This document shows, in pieces, positions 33,276 to 42,311 of a DNA stretch of 64,000 nt; the first letter of the stretch is position 1; each line of letters opens with the position of its first letter. This DNA comes from Methylobacterium soli. Its GTDB lineage: Bacteria > Pseudomonadota > Alphaproteobacteria > Rhizobiales > Beijerinckiaceae. Below the pieces are notes generated by a model. It was not told the origin of the DNA, did not search any database, and was given only the letters and a program-made list of their open reading frames with translations. The stretch is from NCBI RefSeq assembly GCF_008806385.1, contig NZ_VZZK01000030.1, positions 24,933 through 88,932 on the forward strand. Direction: 5' to 3'. Both the position numbers and the translations under genes were made by a program.

Positions 33276-34632
33276 CAGGGTCGAGGACGGCTCCGAGATC
33301 GACCTCGGCCTCGCCGGGGACCCGGATGCGTGTGAACTTCATTGGCGGGGCGTCGAGGGGCGCGGTGGCATCGAGGCCCATCTTGGCGCCGACGCCGTCG
33401 CGCGTGGAGGGATCGAGCTTCGAGCCCTGCGCGTTCGCGACCACGACGAGGTCGCGGTCGGCCTGGAAGCGGGTGGAGACCGCCCACTCGACCTCCTTCG
33501 GGTCGTGGATATCCACGTCCGTGTCGACCACCACGGCGTGCTTGATGTCGTAATGGGCCGCGAAGGCTCCGAGCAGCACGTTCTTGGCCTCGCCCTCCTG
33601 CGATTTCCGCAGCCGGACGTAGAGGTGGTAGCGGCCGACGCCGCCGAGGGAGAGATGCACGTTCTCAACACCAGGGAAGCTTCGCTGCAGGGTCGCCAGG
33701 ATCGTCGCCTCCCGGGGGATCGCGCCGAGCAGCAGGTGCTCGAGGCCGCCGCCGACGATCATGTGGAAGATCGGATTGCGCCGATGCGTCACGGCATCGA
33801 CCTGCATGACGTGGCGCTTGGCGCGCTCCCCGTAATATTGCGGGAACTCGCCGAACGGACCCTCGGGCTCGCGCACCTCGGGCAGGAGCCGGCCTTCGAT
33901 CACGATCTCGGCCTCCGCCGGCACGCGCACGTCGTTCGTCAGGCACTTGACCACGTCGAGGGGCTGGCCGGTCAGCGCTCCCGCGATCTCCAACTCGTCG
34001 CGGCCGAGGGGCACGATCGCCTGCGAGGCCAGGAGGCAGGCGGGATCAACGCCGACCACCAGGGCGACCTCGAGGCCTTGCCCCTGCGCTTCCGCCTTGC
34101 GGTAGAAGTTGTCGGTGTGCCGCGGCAGGACGAGCACGCCGATGCGGTCCGGCCCGCTGATCTGGCAGCGTAGGATGGCGACGTTCTGCACGCCCGTTTC
34201 CGGATCGCGCGAGATCATCAGGCCTGCCGAGATATAGGGGCCGCTGTCGTGCTCGTTCAGGGTCGGGACCGGAAGGAGCTTGAGGATGTCGATGCCCTCC
34301 CGGTGCACCATCTCCTGCGCGGGGGCGGTTTCCCGCTCGCGCCAGGGCAGCGGCTCGGCCGCCGCGCGCTGGAAATGGGCCACGAGGCGATCCTGCGCGG
34401 TGCCGAGAGCCTCCGCCATCCAGGCCCGGCTGGATACGAGGCCGGAGACGATGGTGCCCGGATGGCCACCCGGCTGCGGAAACAGGCTGGCGCGGCTTCC
34501 GTCGAGCCGGTTCGCCACCGCCGCCGCCTCGTGGCGGAGGCCGATGCCGGGACGGGCCACGGAGAGGCGGCCGGTCTCGGCCAGCCGATCGAGCCACTCG
34601 CGCAGCGAACGGACGGGGGTGGGGTCGCTCAT
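33247..34632 (-). CDS. hmfF: UbiD-family decarboxylase, probable HmfF (furandicarboxylate decarboxylase)
   Basis: A 461-residue prenylated-FMN-dependent decarboxylase. It shows the UbiD pattern, including the EVREPEGPFGEFPQYYG segment with the catalytic glutamates and NPIFHMIVGGGLEH further on. In the hmf pathway HmfF removes CO2 from 2,5-furandicarboxylate to give 2-furoate. The cofactor would come from the UbiX-like enzyme at 35893. It heads an operon with hmfH and an alpha/beta hydrolase and is divergent from a LysR gene, with inverted-repeat sites between them. Confidence 0.84.
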   Translation of the reverse strand: MSDPTPVRSLREWLDRLAETGRLSVARPGIGLRHEAAAVANRLDGSRASLFPQPGGHPGTIVSGLVSSRAWMAEALGTAQDRLVAHFQRAAAEPLPWRERETAPAQEMVHREGIDILKLLPVPTLNEHDSGPYISAGLMISRDPETGVQNVAILRCQISGPDRIGVLVLPRHTDNFYRKAEAQGQGLEVALVVGVDPACLLASQAIVPLGRDELEIAGALTGQPLDVVKCLTNDVRVPAEAEIVIEGRLLPEVREPEGPFGEFPQYYGERAKRHVMQVDAVTHRRNPIFHMIVGGGLEHLLLGAIPREATILATLQRSFPGVENVHLSLGGVGRYHLYVRLRKSQEGEAKNVLLGAFAAHYDIKHAVVVDTDVDIHDPKEVEWAVSTRFQADRDLVVVANAQGSKLDPSTRDGVGAKMGLDATAPLDAPPMKFTRIRVPGEAEVDLGAVLDPDADWREAVG

Positions 34633-34679
34633 GCTGTCGTCCCGAATGCGGCGCTCTCACAGGATGCCATCTTGTTCGG

Positions 34680-34725
34680 AATCGTTAAGCCGTTCCACGT
34701 CCCGGGAAAAATAACGATTGCTGAT
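34680..34725. promoter_or_regulatory. LysR-type operator region between hmfF and the LysR gene
   Basis: AATCGTTA (34680-34687) and TAACGATT (34712-34719) form a perfect 8-bp inverted repeat with a 24-base spacer. The right arm extends to TAACGATTGCTGAT (34712-34725), which is matched 13 of 14 in inverse orientation at 35759-35772, upstream of the UbiX-like gene. Position and sharing suggest binding by the adjacent LysR protein. Confidence 0.6.
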
Positions 34726-34810
34726 GGGCCGGATCAGTCGGTCTGAATTGCGGCCCCTGCCGTGGCGTGATCCTTTCACGCCTGTCGCGTATGCCAGCAG
34801 AGTCCCGTGC

Positions 34811-35734
34811 ATGGACCTTCGCCAGATCTCCTATTTCGTCGCCCTGTTCGAGGAGGGCAGCGTCACCCGCGCGGCCCAGCGGGTGAACGTGGTCCAGCCC
34901 GCGCTCAGCATGCAGATCGCCAAGCTCGAGCGTGAGCTCGGCCAGCGCCTGTTTGACCGCCAGCCGAAGGCGATGGTGCCGACCGCCGCCGGCCGCACGC
35001 TGCATCGGCTTGTCCAGCCGATCCAGCGCGACGTCGCCGAGGCCCACGCCACGATGGCGCGCCTGTCGCAGACGGTCTCGGGGCGCGTGACGGCCGGCAT
35101 CCTGTCCTCGCTGTCGATGAGCATCGTGCCGAGCGTTCTCGTCCGCTTCGCGGCGGCCTATCCGGATGTCGAGCTGTCCTTGGCCGACGGCTACACCAGC
35201 ACCTTCATCGACGGCGTCGGCCACGGCGCCCTCGATCTCGCGGTGATCAACCGGCCCGATCGCCGGCTCGGCCTTGTGACGGCGCCGCTCCTCGACGAGG
35301 AGATGGTGGTGGTTGGCGGGCGCGACACGCCGCTTCCGGTGCCGTTGCCCCTCCGGATGGCCGACCTCGCCGCCCTCGACCTGATCCTGCCCTCCACCCG
35401 GCACGGCCTGCGCCTGGAGCTGGACCGACGTCTCGGCGCAGCCGATGTTACGCTGAGCCCGAAGCTCGAACTCGACCTGCCGCCGGCGATAGCGGATTTC
35501 GTGGCCCGCTCGACGAGCTTTACCGTGCTGCCGAGCATCGCCGTCAGCCGCCAACTCGCGGACGGGTCCCTGAAGGCCTACCGCATCGTGGCGCCGCGCA
35601 TCGCGCGCGAGCTCGTCATCATCCATCACCCGAAGAACCCGCCGAGCAACGCCGCTCAGCGTTTCATCACAATCCTCGAGGAGGAACTGAGCGTGGCCGC
35701 CGCCGCGCTGCAGGCGTATATCATCACCGAATAG
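34811..35734 (+). CDS. LysR-family regulator of the hmfFGH branch
   Basis: A 307-residue LysR regulator from ATG 34811. The frame is open upstream, but the HTH starts directly here: MDLRQISYFVALFEEGSVTR, then AAQRVNVVQPALSMQI. The effector domain follows from about residue 90. It is divergent from hmfF-hmfH and upstream of hmfG, and characterised hmf clusters include a LysR regulator in this position. It probably activates both branches in response to a furan acid through the sites at 34680-34725 and 35759-35772. Confidence 0.85.
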   Translation: MDLRQISYFVALFEEGSVTRAAQRVNVVQPALSMQIAKLERELGQRLFDRQPKAMVPTAAGRTLHRLVQPIQRDVAEAHATMARLSQTVSGRVTAGILSSLSMSIVPSVLVRFAAAYPDVELSLADGYTSTFIDGVGHGALDLAVINRPDRRLGLVTAPLLDEEMVVVGGRDTPLPVPLPLRMADLAALDLILPSTRHGLRLELDRRLGAADVTLSPKLELDLPPAIADFVARSTSFTVLPSIAVSRQLADGSLKAYRIVAPRIARELVIIHHPKNPPSNAAQRFITILEEELSVAAAALQAYIITE

Positions 35735-35758
35735 GCACCCGTCCTCCTGATGATGTTG

Positions 35759-35772
35759 ATCAGCCATCGTTA
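35759..35772 (-). promoter_or_regulatory. Second copy of the putative LysR site, upstream of hmfG
   Basis: On the minus strand this reads TAACGATGGCTGAT, which differs from 34712-34725 by one base. It lies 121 bases upstream of the hmfG ATG and is in inverse orientation to the first copy. A shared regulator is the simplest explanation. Confidence 0.55.
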
Positions 35773-35892
35773 CTCGACAGCTGCGACGGGGCGCCGATAC
35801 TCTCCTGCGAAGGATTCCGCGGTCATGGGAGTCAAATCAGGAGGTGTGATGAGTGCAGCGCAAGCCCGGACCTGTGGCCCGGCCCGCCCTCA

Positions 35893-36465
35893 ATGAGCGC
35901 CCTGCCCCTCGTGGTCGGCATCTCGGGCGCTTCCGGGGTGATCTACGGCATCCGCCTTCTTGAGATCCTGCGGGATCTCGCGATCCCAGCGCATCTCGTG
36001 ATGTCGCGTTCGGCGGAGGTGACCCTCGCCCACGAGACCGACCTCAAGGTCGCCGACGTGCGGGCTCTGGCAGCCAAGACCTACGCCCAGGCCGATATTG
36101 GTGCGGCGATCGCGTCCGGATCCTTCAAGACGCGCGGGATGATCGTGGCGCCCTGCTCCATGCGCAGCCAGGCCGAGATCGCCACCGGCGTCACCTCCGG
36201 CCTGCTGACGCGGGCGGCAGACGTGGTGCTGAAGGAGCGCCGCCGCCTCGTCCTGATGGTACGAGAGACCCCGCTTCATACCGGGCACCTGCGCACCATG
36301 ACGACGCTCTCCGAGATGGGCGCGATCATCGCCCCGCCGGTGCCGGCCTTCTACGCGCGTCCCGAGAGCCTGGCCGACATGGTCGACCACACCCTCGGGC
36401 GGGTGCTCGACCTGTTCGACATCGACTTCCACGGGGTGCGGCGCTGGCGGGCCGAGGAGGCCTGA
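35893..36465 (+). CDS. hmfG: UbiX-family flavin prenyltransferase, probable HmfG
   Basis: A 190-residue UbiX-like protein. It has the N-terminal GISGASGVIYGIRLLEIL flavin site, MIVAPCSMRSQAEIATGVTS and RRRLVLMVRETPLHTGHLR, all typical. UbiX makes the prenylated FMN cofactor needed by UbiD-type decarboxylases, here most likely HmfF. In published hmf clusters it is named HmfG. It lies downstream of the LysR gene on the same strand, with the shared 14-base motif in its promoter region. Confidence 0.87.
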   Translation: MSALPLVVGISGASGVIYGIRLLEILRDLAIPAHLVMSRSAEVTLAHETDLKVADVRALAAKTYAQADIGAAIASGSFKTRGMIVAPCSMRSQAEIATGVTSGLLTRAADVVLKERRRLVLMVRETPLHTGHLRTMTTLSEMGAIIAPPVPAFYARPESLADMVDHTLGRVLDLFDIDFHGVRRWRAEEA

Positions 36466-36472
36466 TCGAGGC

Positions 36473-36943
36473 TCAGCCCGTGCCGAGGGCCGCCCTGAGG
36501 ACGCGCAGGGGCGCGTCCGGCCATGGGCGGCCGAGATGGGCGGCGTAGAGCGCGAGGACGTCCGTACCCGAATCGGCAGCACACACCGGCTCCGGAGCCG
36601 CGGCCGACAAGGCCGCGAGGGCGAGGCGCTCCGCCTCGAGTTCCGCCGCCTTGATCCGCTCCCGATGCGCCTGCGTCGACTGCCCCGGCAGGAGCTCGGA
36701 CCGCATCGCCCGGCGGATCGCCCGCAGCGGCGCGATCACCTGAACGCGCCAGGATGCGATCCGGTCATCCGCCCCGGCAATCGCCGCCGCGTCCACCGGG
36801 CGGCCGGTCCGGGCGCACCAGATCAGGTAGAGGAGGAGCGGCACGTCGGCGCCCGCCTCATCCTGCAGGGCGAGGCAGGCCTCGGCGATGCCGGGACGGC
36901 CGTAGAACTCGCAGGCGAAGGTCCAGAGGGGATCGCCGGTCAT
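36473..36943 (-). CDS. TIGR02444/DUF2390-family protein
   Basis: A 156-residue cytoplasmic protein whose start (DPLWTFACEFYGRPGIAEAC, then LLLYLIWCARTGRP) fits the TIGR02444 family of unknown function. The middle is rich in Arg and Glu and probably helical. It lies 31 bases downstream of the MFS transporter gene on the same strand and converges with hmfG. No link to furan metabolism is known to me, so its place in the cluster may be accidental. Confidence 0.75.
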   Translation of the reverse strand: MTGDPLWTFACEFYGRPGIAEACLALQDEAGADVPLLLYLIWCARTGRPVDAAAIAGADDRIASWRVQVIAPLRAIRRAMRSELLPGQSTQAHRERIKAAELEAERLALAALSAAAPEPVCAADSGTDVLALYAAHLGRPWPDAPLRVLRAALGTG

Positions 36944-36974
36944 CCTGATGCTCCGCCTCGCGCGACGGGGGCGC

Positions 36975-38324
36975 TCAGGCCCGATCGAGATTGCCCTGCG
37001 TCTCCTCGGTCAGGAAGGCGCCCACGAGGTAGACCAGCGTGACGCCGGTCGTGACGATCGCGAGCACCATCGGGATCTGGCTCGGGCCATCAGAGACGAG
37101 GGAAACCAGGGTCGGCAGCATGCCGCCGAGGGCGAAGCCGACATTCCAGGTCAGGCCCGTGCCGGTGGCACGCACGGCCGTCGGGAATTTCTCGTTCAGG
37201 AAGATCAGCAGCGGCCCGTAGCTCGCGTTGGCGATGAGGGCGAGGAGGCAGGCGCAGATTGCCACCCCCGCGAGGCTCGTCGTGTTCGCCATGGCGAGGA
37301 ACAAAGCCGGAAATGCGAAGAGGCGTATTACCCCCATCAAGATGAAGGACTTCTTCCGTCCGAGGTGCTGGCTCAGCTCGCCCATGCCGCAGGCCCCGAT
37401 CGCCGCCGCGACGTTGGCGCCGACCAGGATCATCGAGGCGCTCGCGTTCGGCACGCCGTTCACGAGCTTGAGGAAGGTCGGCAGGTAGCCCGAGGTCAGA
37501 TAGTAGGCCGCCCCGCCCCCGAAGGCGATGAGCACTGAGACGAGGAAGCTCGCCCGGTGGGCGGGCGAAAATAGCACGCGGATCGGCGAGGCCTCCGCCG
37601 GCGCCCCGATGCGAGCTTGTGCTTTGCGCGCCTGCAATTGCTTGAAGATCGGCGATTCCTCGAGGTTGCGGAACAGAACCAGGCCGATCACCGAGGTGAG
37701 GAGGCCAGAGAAGAACATCAGCCGCCAGCCCCACTCCGCGAAAGCCTCGCCGGGCGCGATCAGCGAGACGACGTAGAACACCAGCGAAGCGAGAAGGCCG
37801 CCGATGGCGGAGCCGCCCCCGCCGACCGCGCCCGACATCAGGCCGCGCCAGCGCTCGGGCACCGATTCCGTGCCGATTGTATGGGAGGCCGCGACCACGC
37901 CGCCGACGAAGATGCCCTGGACGAGGCGAAAGACGAGGAAGATCGCGGTGGCGAGCCAGCCGATCTGTCCGACCGTCGGCAGGAGGCCGAAGATCGCCGT
38001 CGACACGCCGACCCCGGTCACCGCCACCATCAGGGCGCGCCGCCGGCCCAAACGGTCGGCGTAGGATCCGAACAGGGCGGAGCCCAGTGGCCGGATCAGC
38101 AGCGTCACCGCGAAGGAGGCGTAGGCGCCAGCGAGCGATAGCATCGGCTTGTCGGCCGGGAAGAACAGCGCCCCGACGACCGGCGCGACGTAGAGCAGGA
38201 TGAAGAGATCGAACAGGTCAAGGCCCCAGCCGAACAGCGAGGCCATGGCGGCCGTGAAGGTCTGACGGCCCGTGGGCTTGGCGAGCGCGGCGGGATCGGG
38301 CGGGAGCGTGGCGGTGGTGGACAT
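36975..38324 (-). CDS. MFS transporter, aromatic/furan acid type (probable HmfT1)
   Basis: A 449-residue major facilitator protein with about 12 hydrophobic segments. Signature loops are GSYADRLGRRRALM (between TM2 and TM3) and SQHLGRKKSFI (second half). The protein resembles the acid:proton symporters that carry aromatic acids. It sits between the furoate operon and hmfG, as the MFS gene hmfT1 does in described hmf clusters, so uptake of furoate or furandicarboxylate is likely. It lies 192 bases after hmfE on the same strand. Confidence 0.82.
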   Translation of the reverse strand: MSTTATLPPDPAALAKPTGRQTFTAAMASLFGWGLDLFDLFILLYVAPVVGALFFPADKPMLSLAGAYASFAVTLLIRPLGSALFGSYADRLGRRRALMVAVTGVGVSTAIFGLLPTVGQIGWLATAIFLVFRLVQGIFVGGVVAASHTIGTESVPERWRGLMSGAVGGGGSAIGGLLASLVFYVVSLIAPGEAFAEWGWRLMFFSGLLTSVIGLVLFRNLEESPIFKQLQARKAQARIGAPAEASPIRVLFSPAHRASFLVSVLIAFGGGAAYYLTSGYLPTFLKLVNGVPNASASMILVGANVAAAIGACGMGELSQHLGRKKSFILMGVIRLFAFPALFLAMANTTSLAGVAICACLLALIANASYGPLLIFLNEKFPTAVRATGTGLTWNVGFALGGMLPTLVSLVSDGPSQIPMVLAIVTTGVTLVYLVGAFLTEETQGNLDRA

Positions 38325-38516
38325 GCGTTTCCTCCCTCGGGCGCGACCGTGGCCGCATCGGGCGTGGATCTCGACCAGTCTTGCTGCCGGCTCCGGGGGC
38401 CGCCTGTCGGGCCGCGCACCCTGATTGCCCGCCGATGCGGGATGCCTCGGAATAGTTCGAAGGGCTGCGGGAGCGTCCGCTCGCGGCGCGGGACGAGCGC
38501 TCCCGGCCCTCGGGCT

Positions 38517-39308
38517 CTACGAGCCGGTGAAGCGCGGGGCGCGCTTCTCGTGGAAGGCCTCGACGCCCTCGCGGAAATCATCCGCCTGGCGCAACCGGCT
38601 GTAGCAATGGCCCTCGAGCTCGATCGCGATCGAGAGGCTCGCATCCTCGGTGTCGTTGAGGAGTTTCTTGGCCGTGCGCTGGGCGATGGGGGAGAAGGCC
38701 CGCAGCTCCTCAACCAGGGCGTCGACCGCTGTCTCGAGCTCCGCATCGGGCACGCATTCCGTCGCGATACCCCAGTCCAGGGCCTGCCGCCCGGGAATGC
38801 GCTTGGAGCGCATCACGATGTCCTTGGTGCGGGTGATGCCGATGATCTTCTGGAGCCGGGCCGAGCCGCCGGAGCCGGGGATTTGGCCGAGCTTCTGCTC
38901 GGGGAGCGCGTAGCGGCATGTTTCGGAGACGATGCGGAAGTCGCAGGCGAGCGAGATCTCGAAGCCGACCCCGAAGGTGTAGCCGCGGTTGGCCGCGATC
39001 ACAGGTTTTGAGCATCGGGCCGGTGCGGCGATGTTCCAGGCGAGCTTCGAGACGTGCTCGGGGGAGGCCTCCAGGAATCCCTTGATGTAGCCGCCTGATG
39101 AGAAGTGCTCGCCCTCCGCGCGCAGCACGATGACGCGCACGCGTGCATCTTCGTCGAGGGCCTCGAACACTTTTCGCATCTCGTCGCGCTGGGGCATCGC
39201 AATCACGTTCATGGGCGGACGGGCGAGGATCACGTCGGCGCGCTCGCGCTCCGCATCGATCTCGACGCGGAAGCCGTCGAGGTTCGTCAGGCGTGGATCT
39301 GTCGTCAT
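38517..39308 (-). CDS. hmfE: Enoyl-CoA hydratase-family protein, probable HmfE (2-oxoglutaroyl-CoA hydrolase)
   Basis: A 263-residue crotonase-fold protein. The oxyanion-hole segments are AEGEHFSSGGYIKGFLE and NRGYTFGVGFEISLACDFRI, followed by EQKLGQIPGSGGSARLQKII. HmfE in the furoate pathway is a crotonase-family hydrolase that converts 2-oxoglutaroyl-CoA to 2-oxoglutarate and CoA. The enzyme class is clear from sequence, while the reaction is assigned from its place after hmfABCD. It lies 66 bases downstream of the ligase gene. Confidence 0.8.
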   Translation of the reverse strand: MTTDPRLTNLDGFRVEIDAERERADVILARPPMNVIAMPQRDEMRKVFEALDEDARVRVIVLRAEGEHFSSGGYIKGFLEASPEHVSKLAWNIAAPARCSKPVIAANRGYTFGVGFEISLACDFRIVSETCRYALPEQKLGQIPGSGGSARLQKIIGITRTKDIVMRSKRIPGRQALDWGIATECVPDAELETAVDALVEELRAFSPIAQRTAKKLLNDTEDASLSIAIELEGHCYSRLRQADDFREGVEAFHEKRAPRFTGS

Positions 39309-39374
39309 GGGCTTGGCTTTCGCTCGAGGGTGGGCAGGGAGTTGAGGCCGCGATGATTGCGGACGGAGGCTCGT

Positions 39375-40934
39375 TCAGGCCGCGGCCGGCCCTTTGATCG
39401 GCGTTTCTGGCGGGGTTTCGGCGACGTACTCGCCGGCCACTAGCTGGCGGCGAAGCAGCTTGCCGACGGGGGATTTCGGGATCTCGTCGACGAAGACGTA
39501 TCGGCGCGGGAGCTTGTGGCTCGGCAGTCCGCCCGCCCGGCAATGGGCGTCCAGAGCCGCCGCATCGACGCCGCCGCTCCGCTTGACGAAGGCGGCGACG
39601 ATCCGGCCCCAGCGCTCGTCACGCAGGCCCACGACGGCGACCTCGGAGACGGCCGGGTGCAGGGAGAGCCGGCTCTCGATCTCCACCGGCGAGACGTTCT
39701 CGCCGCCGGTGATGATCATGTCGTCGACCCGGCCGGTGACGAAGATGTCGCCATCGGCGTCCGCGAAGCCGGTATCGCCGGTGAAGTACCAGCCCTCGCG
39801 GAACGCCTTCGCGGTGGCCTCGGGGCGGCGCCAGTAGCCCTCGAAAGCCTCGTCGCCGCTCGCGATGACGGCGATCTCGCCTTCCTCGCCGGGGGCGGCG
39901 GTGGCGTCCGGGGCGCCCGTCAGCGGCACGATGCGCACCATGGTGTTGAGACCGGCCCGGCCGGCCGAGCCGGGCTTGGCCGCGGCTTCGTGGTTGACCG
40001 TGAAGGTGTAGACCTCCGACGAGCCGTAATGGTTGACGAACAGATCCGGCCGGAACGCCTCCGTGAGGCGGGCCAGCAATCCGTCGGTCATCGGTGCTCC
40101 GGCAAATCCGAGCTTGCGCACGGAGCCGGTGTCGGTGGTCGGGAAATCGGGATGGTGGACGAGGTCATGATAGAGGGTGGGCACGAGGTAGAGGTTCGTG
40201 ATGCGTTCAGACGCGATCAGCCGCAGGGCGCTGGCGACGTCGAATCGCGGCAGGCAGACGAAGGTGCCCCCAATCAACGACATCGCCAGGAGCGAGCGCA
40301 CTCCCATCGTGTGGTAGAGCGGCATGACGCCGAGGGTCCGCTCGGCGCGTCCGTAGAGATTCTGCGCCACGTGGGCGAGCGCCGCCGCCCGTTCCGCCCG
40401 GTGCTGCCGCGGCACGCCCTTGGGCTTGGCGGTCGTGCCGGAGGTGTAGAGCATCAGCGAAATCGCCTCCGCGTCGGTACGAGGCTTCGCCGGGGCGGAC
40501 TCCCCGGTAGCGAGATCGGAGAACGCCGTCTCGCCGGGATTTGAGGCCATGCCGACCGCGATGCGGGGGATCCGGCCCGGGCCCTCGCTCGCCCGCAGGC
40601 TCTCGGCCGAGACCGGCTCGTAGGCGATCGCGCAGGCCTCCGCGTCCGCGACCGCGAAGTCGATCTCGTCGGGCCTCGCCCGCCAATTGATCGGCGTGAT
40701 CACGATCCCGGCGAACTGGCAGGCCCAGTGCAGGGTCGCCGCCTCTAAGCGGTTCTGCAGAACCGTGACGAGGTGGTCACCGGGCTTGAGCCCAAGCCGG
40801 TCGAGGCCCGCGACGGTGGCGGAGATCACGGCGTACCACTCCGCGTAGGTCAGTCGGGTGTCGCCGTCGACGATGGCCAGCGCCCGCGGATCGCGCGAGA
40901 CGCTCGCCAGGAAGCTGGTTCCGAGATCAAGCAT
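39375..40934 (-). CDS. hmfD: Acyl-CoA synthetase, probable HmfD (2-furoyl-CoA synthetase)
   Basis: A 519-residue AMP-forming ligase from ATG 40934, overlapping hmfC by 8 bases. The frame is open far upstream, but that part is a shadow of hmfC. Motifs: ISLMLYTSGTTAKPKGVPRQ (P-loop), VNHYGSSEVYTF, GWYFTGDTGFADADGD, and C-terminal PKSPVGKLLRRQ with the catalytic lysine. In the hmf pathway it activates 2-furoate with ATP and CoA. Another aromatic acid cannot be excluded from sequence alone. Confidence 0.82.
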   Translation of the reverse strand: MLDLGTSFLASVSRDPRALAIVDGDTRLTYAEWYAVISATVAGLDRLGLKPGDHLVTVLQNRLEAATLHWACQFAGIVITPINWRARPDEIDFAVADAEACAIAYEPVSAESLRASEGPGRIPRIAVGMASNPGETAFSDLATGESAPAKPRTDAEAISLMLYTSGTTAKPKGVPRQHRAERAAALAHVAQNLYGRAERTLGVMPLYHTMGVRSLLAMSLIGGTFVCLPRFDVASALRLIASERITNLYLVPTLYHDLVHHPDFPTTDTGSVRKLGFAGAPMTDGLLARLTEAFRPDLFVNHYGSSEVYTFTVNHEAAAKPGSAGRAGLNTMVRIVPLTGAPDATAAPGEEGEIAVIASGDEAFEGYWRRPEATAKAFREGWYFTGDTGFADADGDIFVTGRVDDMIITGGENVSPVEIESRLSLHPAVSEVAVVGLRDERWGRIVAAFVKRSGGVDAAALDAHCRAGGLPSHKLPRRYVFVDEIPKSPVGKLLRRQLVAGEYVAETPPETPIKGPAAA

Positions 40935-41460
40935 GGGCGTTCTCCGAAGGGGCCAGGGCCGGGCCCTCGCCCCGCAGTTCCGCGGCCGCCTCCAGGGCGG
41001 CCTCGATGATCGGCGCGTAGCCGGTGCAGCGGCAGAGGTGGCCGCCGACGACTTCGGTGATCTCCCGACGCGACGGGCTCGGCCGCAGGGCGAGGTAGGC
41101 GTCGAGCGACACCAGGATGCCGGCGGTGCAGAATCCGCATTGCAGGGCGTGGTGGCGCCGGAACGCCGCCTGGAGGCTCCCAAGCCGGCCGGGCTCCGGC
41201 GCCAAACCCTCGACGGTGCGGATCGCGCAGCCCTCGATTCCGACCGCCAGCGTCAGACAGGCGCGGGCCGGCACGCCGTCGATCGAGACCGTGCAGGCAC
41301 CGCAGACGCCGTGCTCGCAGCCGACATGCGTGCCCGTAGCGCCGAGGCCGTGGCGGAGCGCGTCCGTCAGCAGGGTGCGCGTCTCGACCTCGACCGCGGC
41401 CGGGCGTCCGTTGAGGGTGAAGGCGACCGCGTGGCGCCCCTTCGCGTCTAGCTGCGGCAT
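40927..41460 (-). CDS. hmfC: [2Fe-2S] subunit of molybdenum hydroxylase, probable HmfC
   Basis: A 177-residue ferredoxin-like subunit from ATG 41460. The first cluster is in THVGCEHGVCGACTVSIDG and the second in LQCGFCTAGILVS with HLCRCTGYAPII, the standard layout of xanthine-oxidase-family small subunits. It overlaps hmfB by 13 bases and hmfD by 8 bases, so the operon is tightly coupled. It would pass electrons from the molybdenum site to the FAD subunit during hydroxylation of 2-furoyl-CoA. Confidence 0.86.
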   Translation of the reverse strand: MPQLDAKGRHAVAFTLNGRPAAVEVETRTLLTDALRHGLGATGTHVGCEHGVCGACTVSIDGVPARACLTLAVGIEGCAIRTVEGLAPEPGRLGSLQAAFRRHHALQCGFCTAGILVSLDAYLALRPSPSRREITEVVGGHLCRCTGYAPIIEAALEAAAELRGEGPALAPSENAHA

Positions 41461-42311
41461 GGCGCGGCCTCCCGGTTGGTCTCGCCCTTCGTCACCTTGG
41501 CGGCGTCTTCCAGCACGCGACGCCCAAGGCTGCGCACGAGGTCGCGGCGGTAGCGGGCGGTGGCGTGGAGATCGTCGCCCGCGCCGAGATCCCACGCGAA
41601 GGCGTTGAGGGCGTCGTCGAGCGCCGATCCGTCGAGATGGGGGAAGTCGCGGGCGGTCGGCCGGTCCGCGACGCCGCCGATCGCGAGCCGCATGCGCGCA
41701 CTGTCGACGACGGCCGCGCAGGCGACGATCGCGAAGTCGCCGTGGCGGCGCCCGACCTCTGCAAAACTGTAGCCGGTCCCTCGCCTGCGCAGGGGATAAG
41801 CGATGGCCTCGATCATCTCGTCGTCGGCCTTCTCGGTCACCATCATGCCGGTGAAGAAGGCTTCCGCCGTAATCCTCCGCGCCTTCCGACGGGCTCGCAG
41901 GCGCACCTCGCCCTCGAGCGCGACGAGGCAGAGCGGGATCTCGGCGCTCGGGTCGGCGTGGGCGACAGAGCCGCAGAGGGTGCCGCGCGCCCGGGTCTGG
42001 ATATGCCCAACCCACGGCAGGGCGGAGGCCAGCAGCGGCAGGTCGTCCGCGAGCTTCGGCCGCTCCAGCAGGATTGCCTGTCGCACGCCGGCCGGGACGA
42101 CAAGCGCGCCCTTCTCGACATGGGGTTCCTTGAGGGCAGCGATCCGCATCACGTCGACAAGCATTGCGGGCTTGGTTAGCCGCATGTTGAGCATCGGCAT
42201 CAGAGATTGGCCGCCCGCGATGATCCGGGCCTCGGGCCCATGCTGGCGCAGGGCGTCGAGGGCCTCCTCCAGAGACTCGGCGCGGACATAGCCGAACGAG
42301 GCGGGCTTCAT
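41448..42311 (-). CDS. hmfB: FAD subunit of molybdenum hydroxylase, probable HmfB
   Basis: A 287-residue FAD-binding subunit. The FAD motif is ARIIAGGQSLMPMLNMRL, with the second site TRARGTLCGSVAHADPSAE. This matches the CoxM/HmfB type of medium subunit in the xanthine-oxidase family. Its start overlaps the hmfA stop by 4 bases (ATGA). It should hand electrons to an external acceptor, which the sequence does not reveal. Confidence 0.86.
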   Translation of the reverse strand: MKPASFGYVRAESLEEALDALRQHGPEARIIAGGQSLMPMLNMRLTKPAMLVDVMRIAALKEPHVEKGALVVPAGVRQAILLERPKLADDLPLLASALPWVGHIQTRARGTLCGSVAHADPSAEIPLCLVALEGEVRLRARRKARRITAEAFFTGMMVTEKADDEMIEAIAYPLRRRGTGYSFAEVGRRHGDFAIVACAAVVDSARMRLAIGGVADRPTARDFPHLDGSALDDALNAFAWDLGAGDDLHATARYRRDLVRSLGRRVLEDAAKVTKGETNREAAPCRS

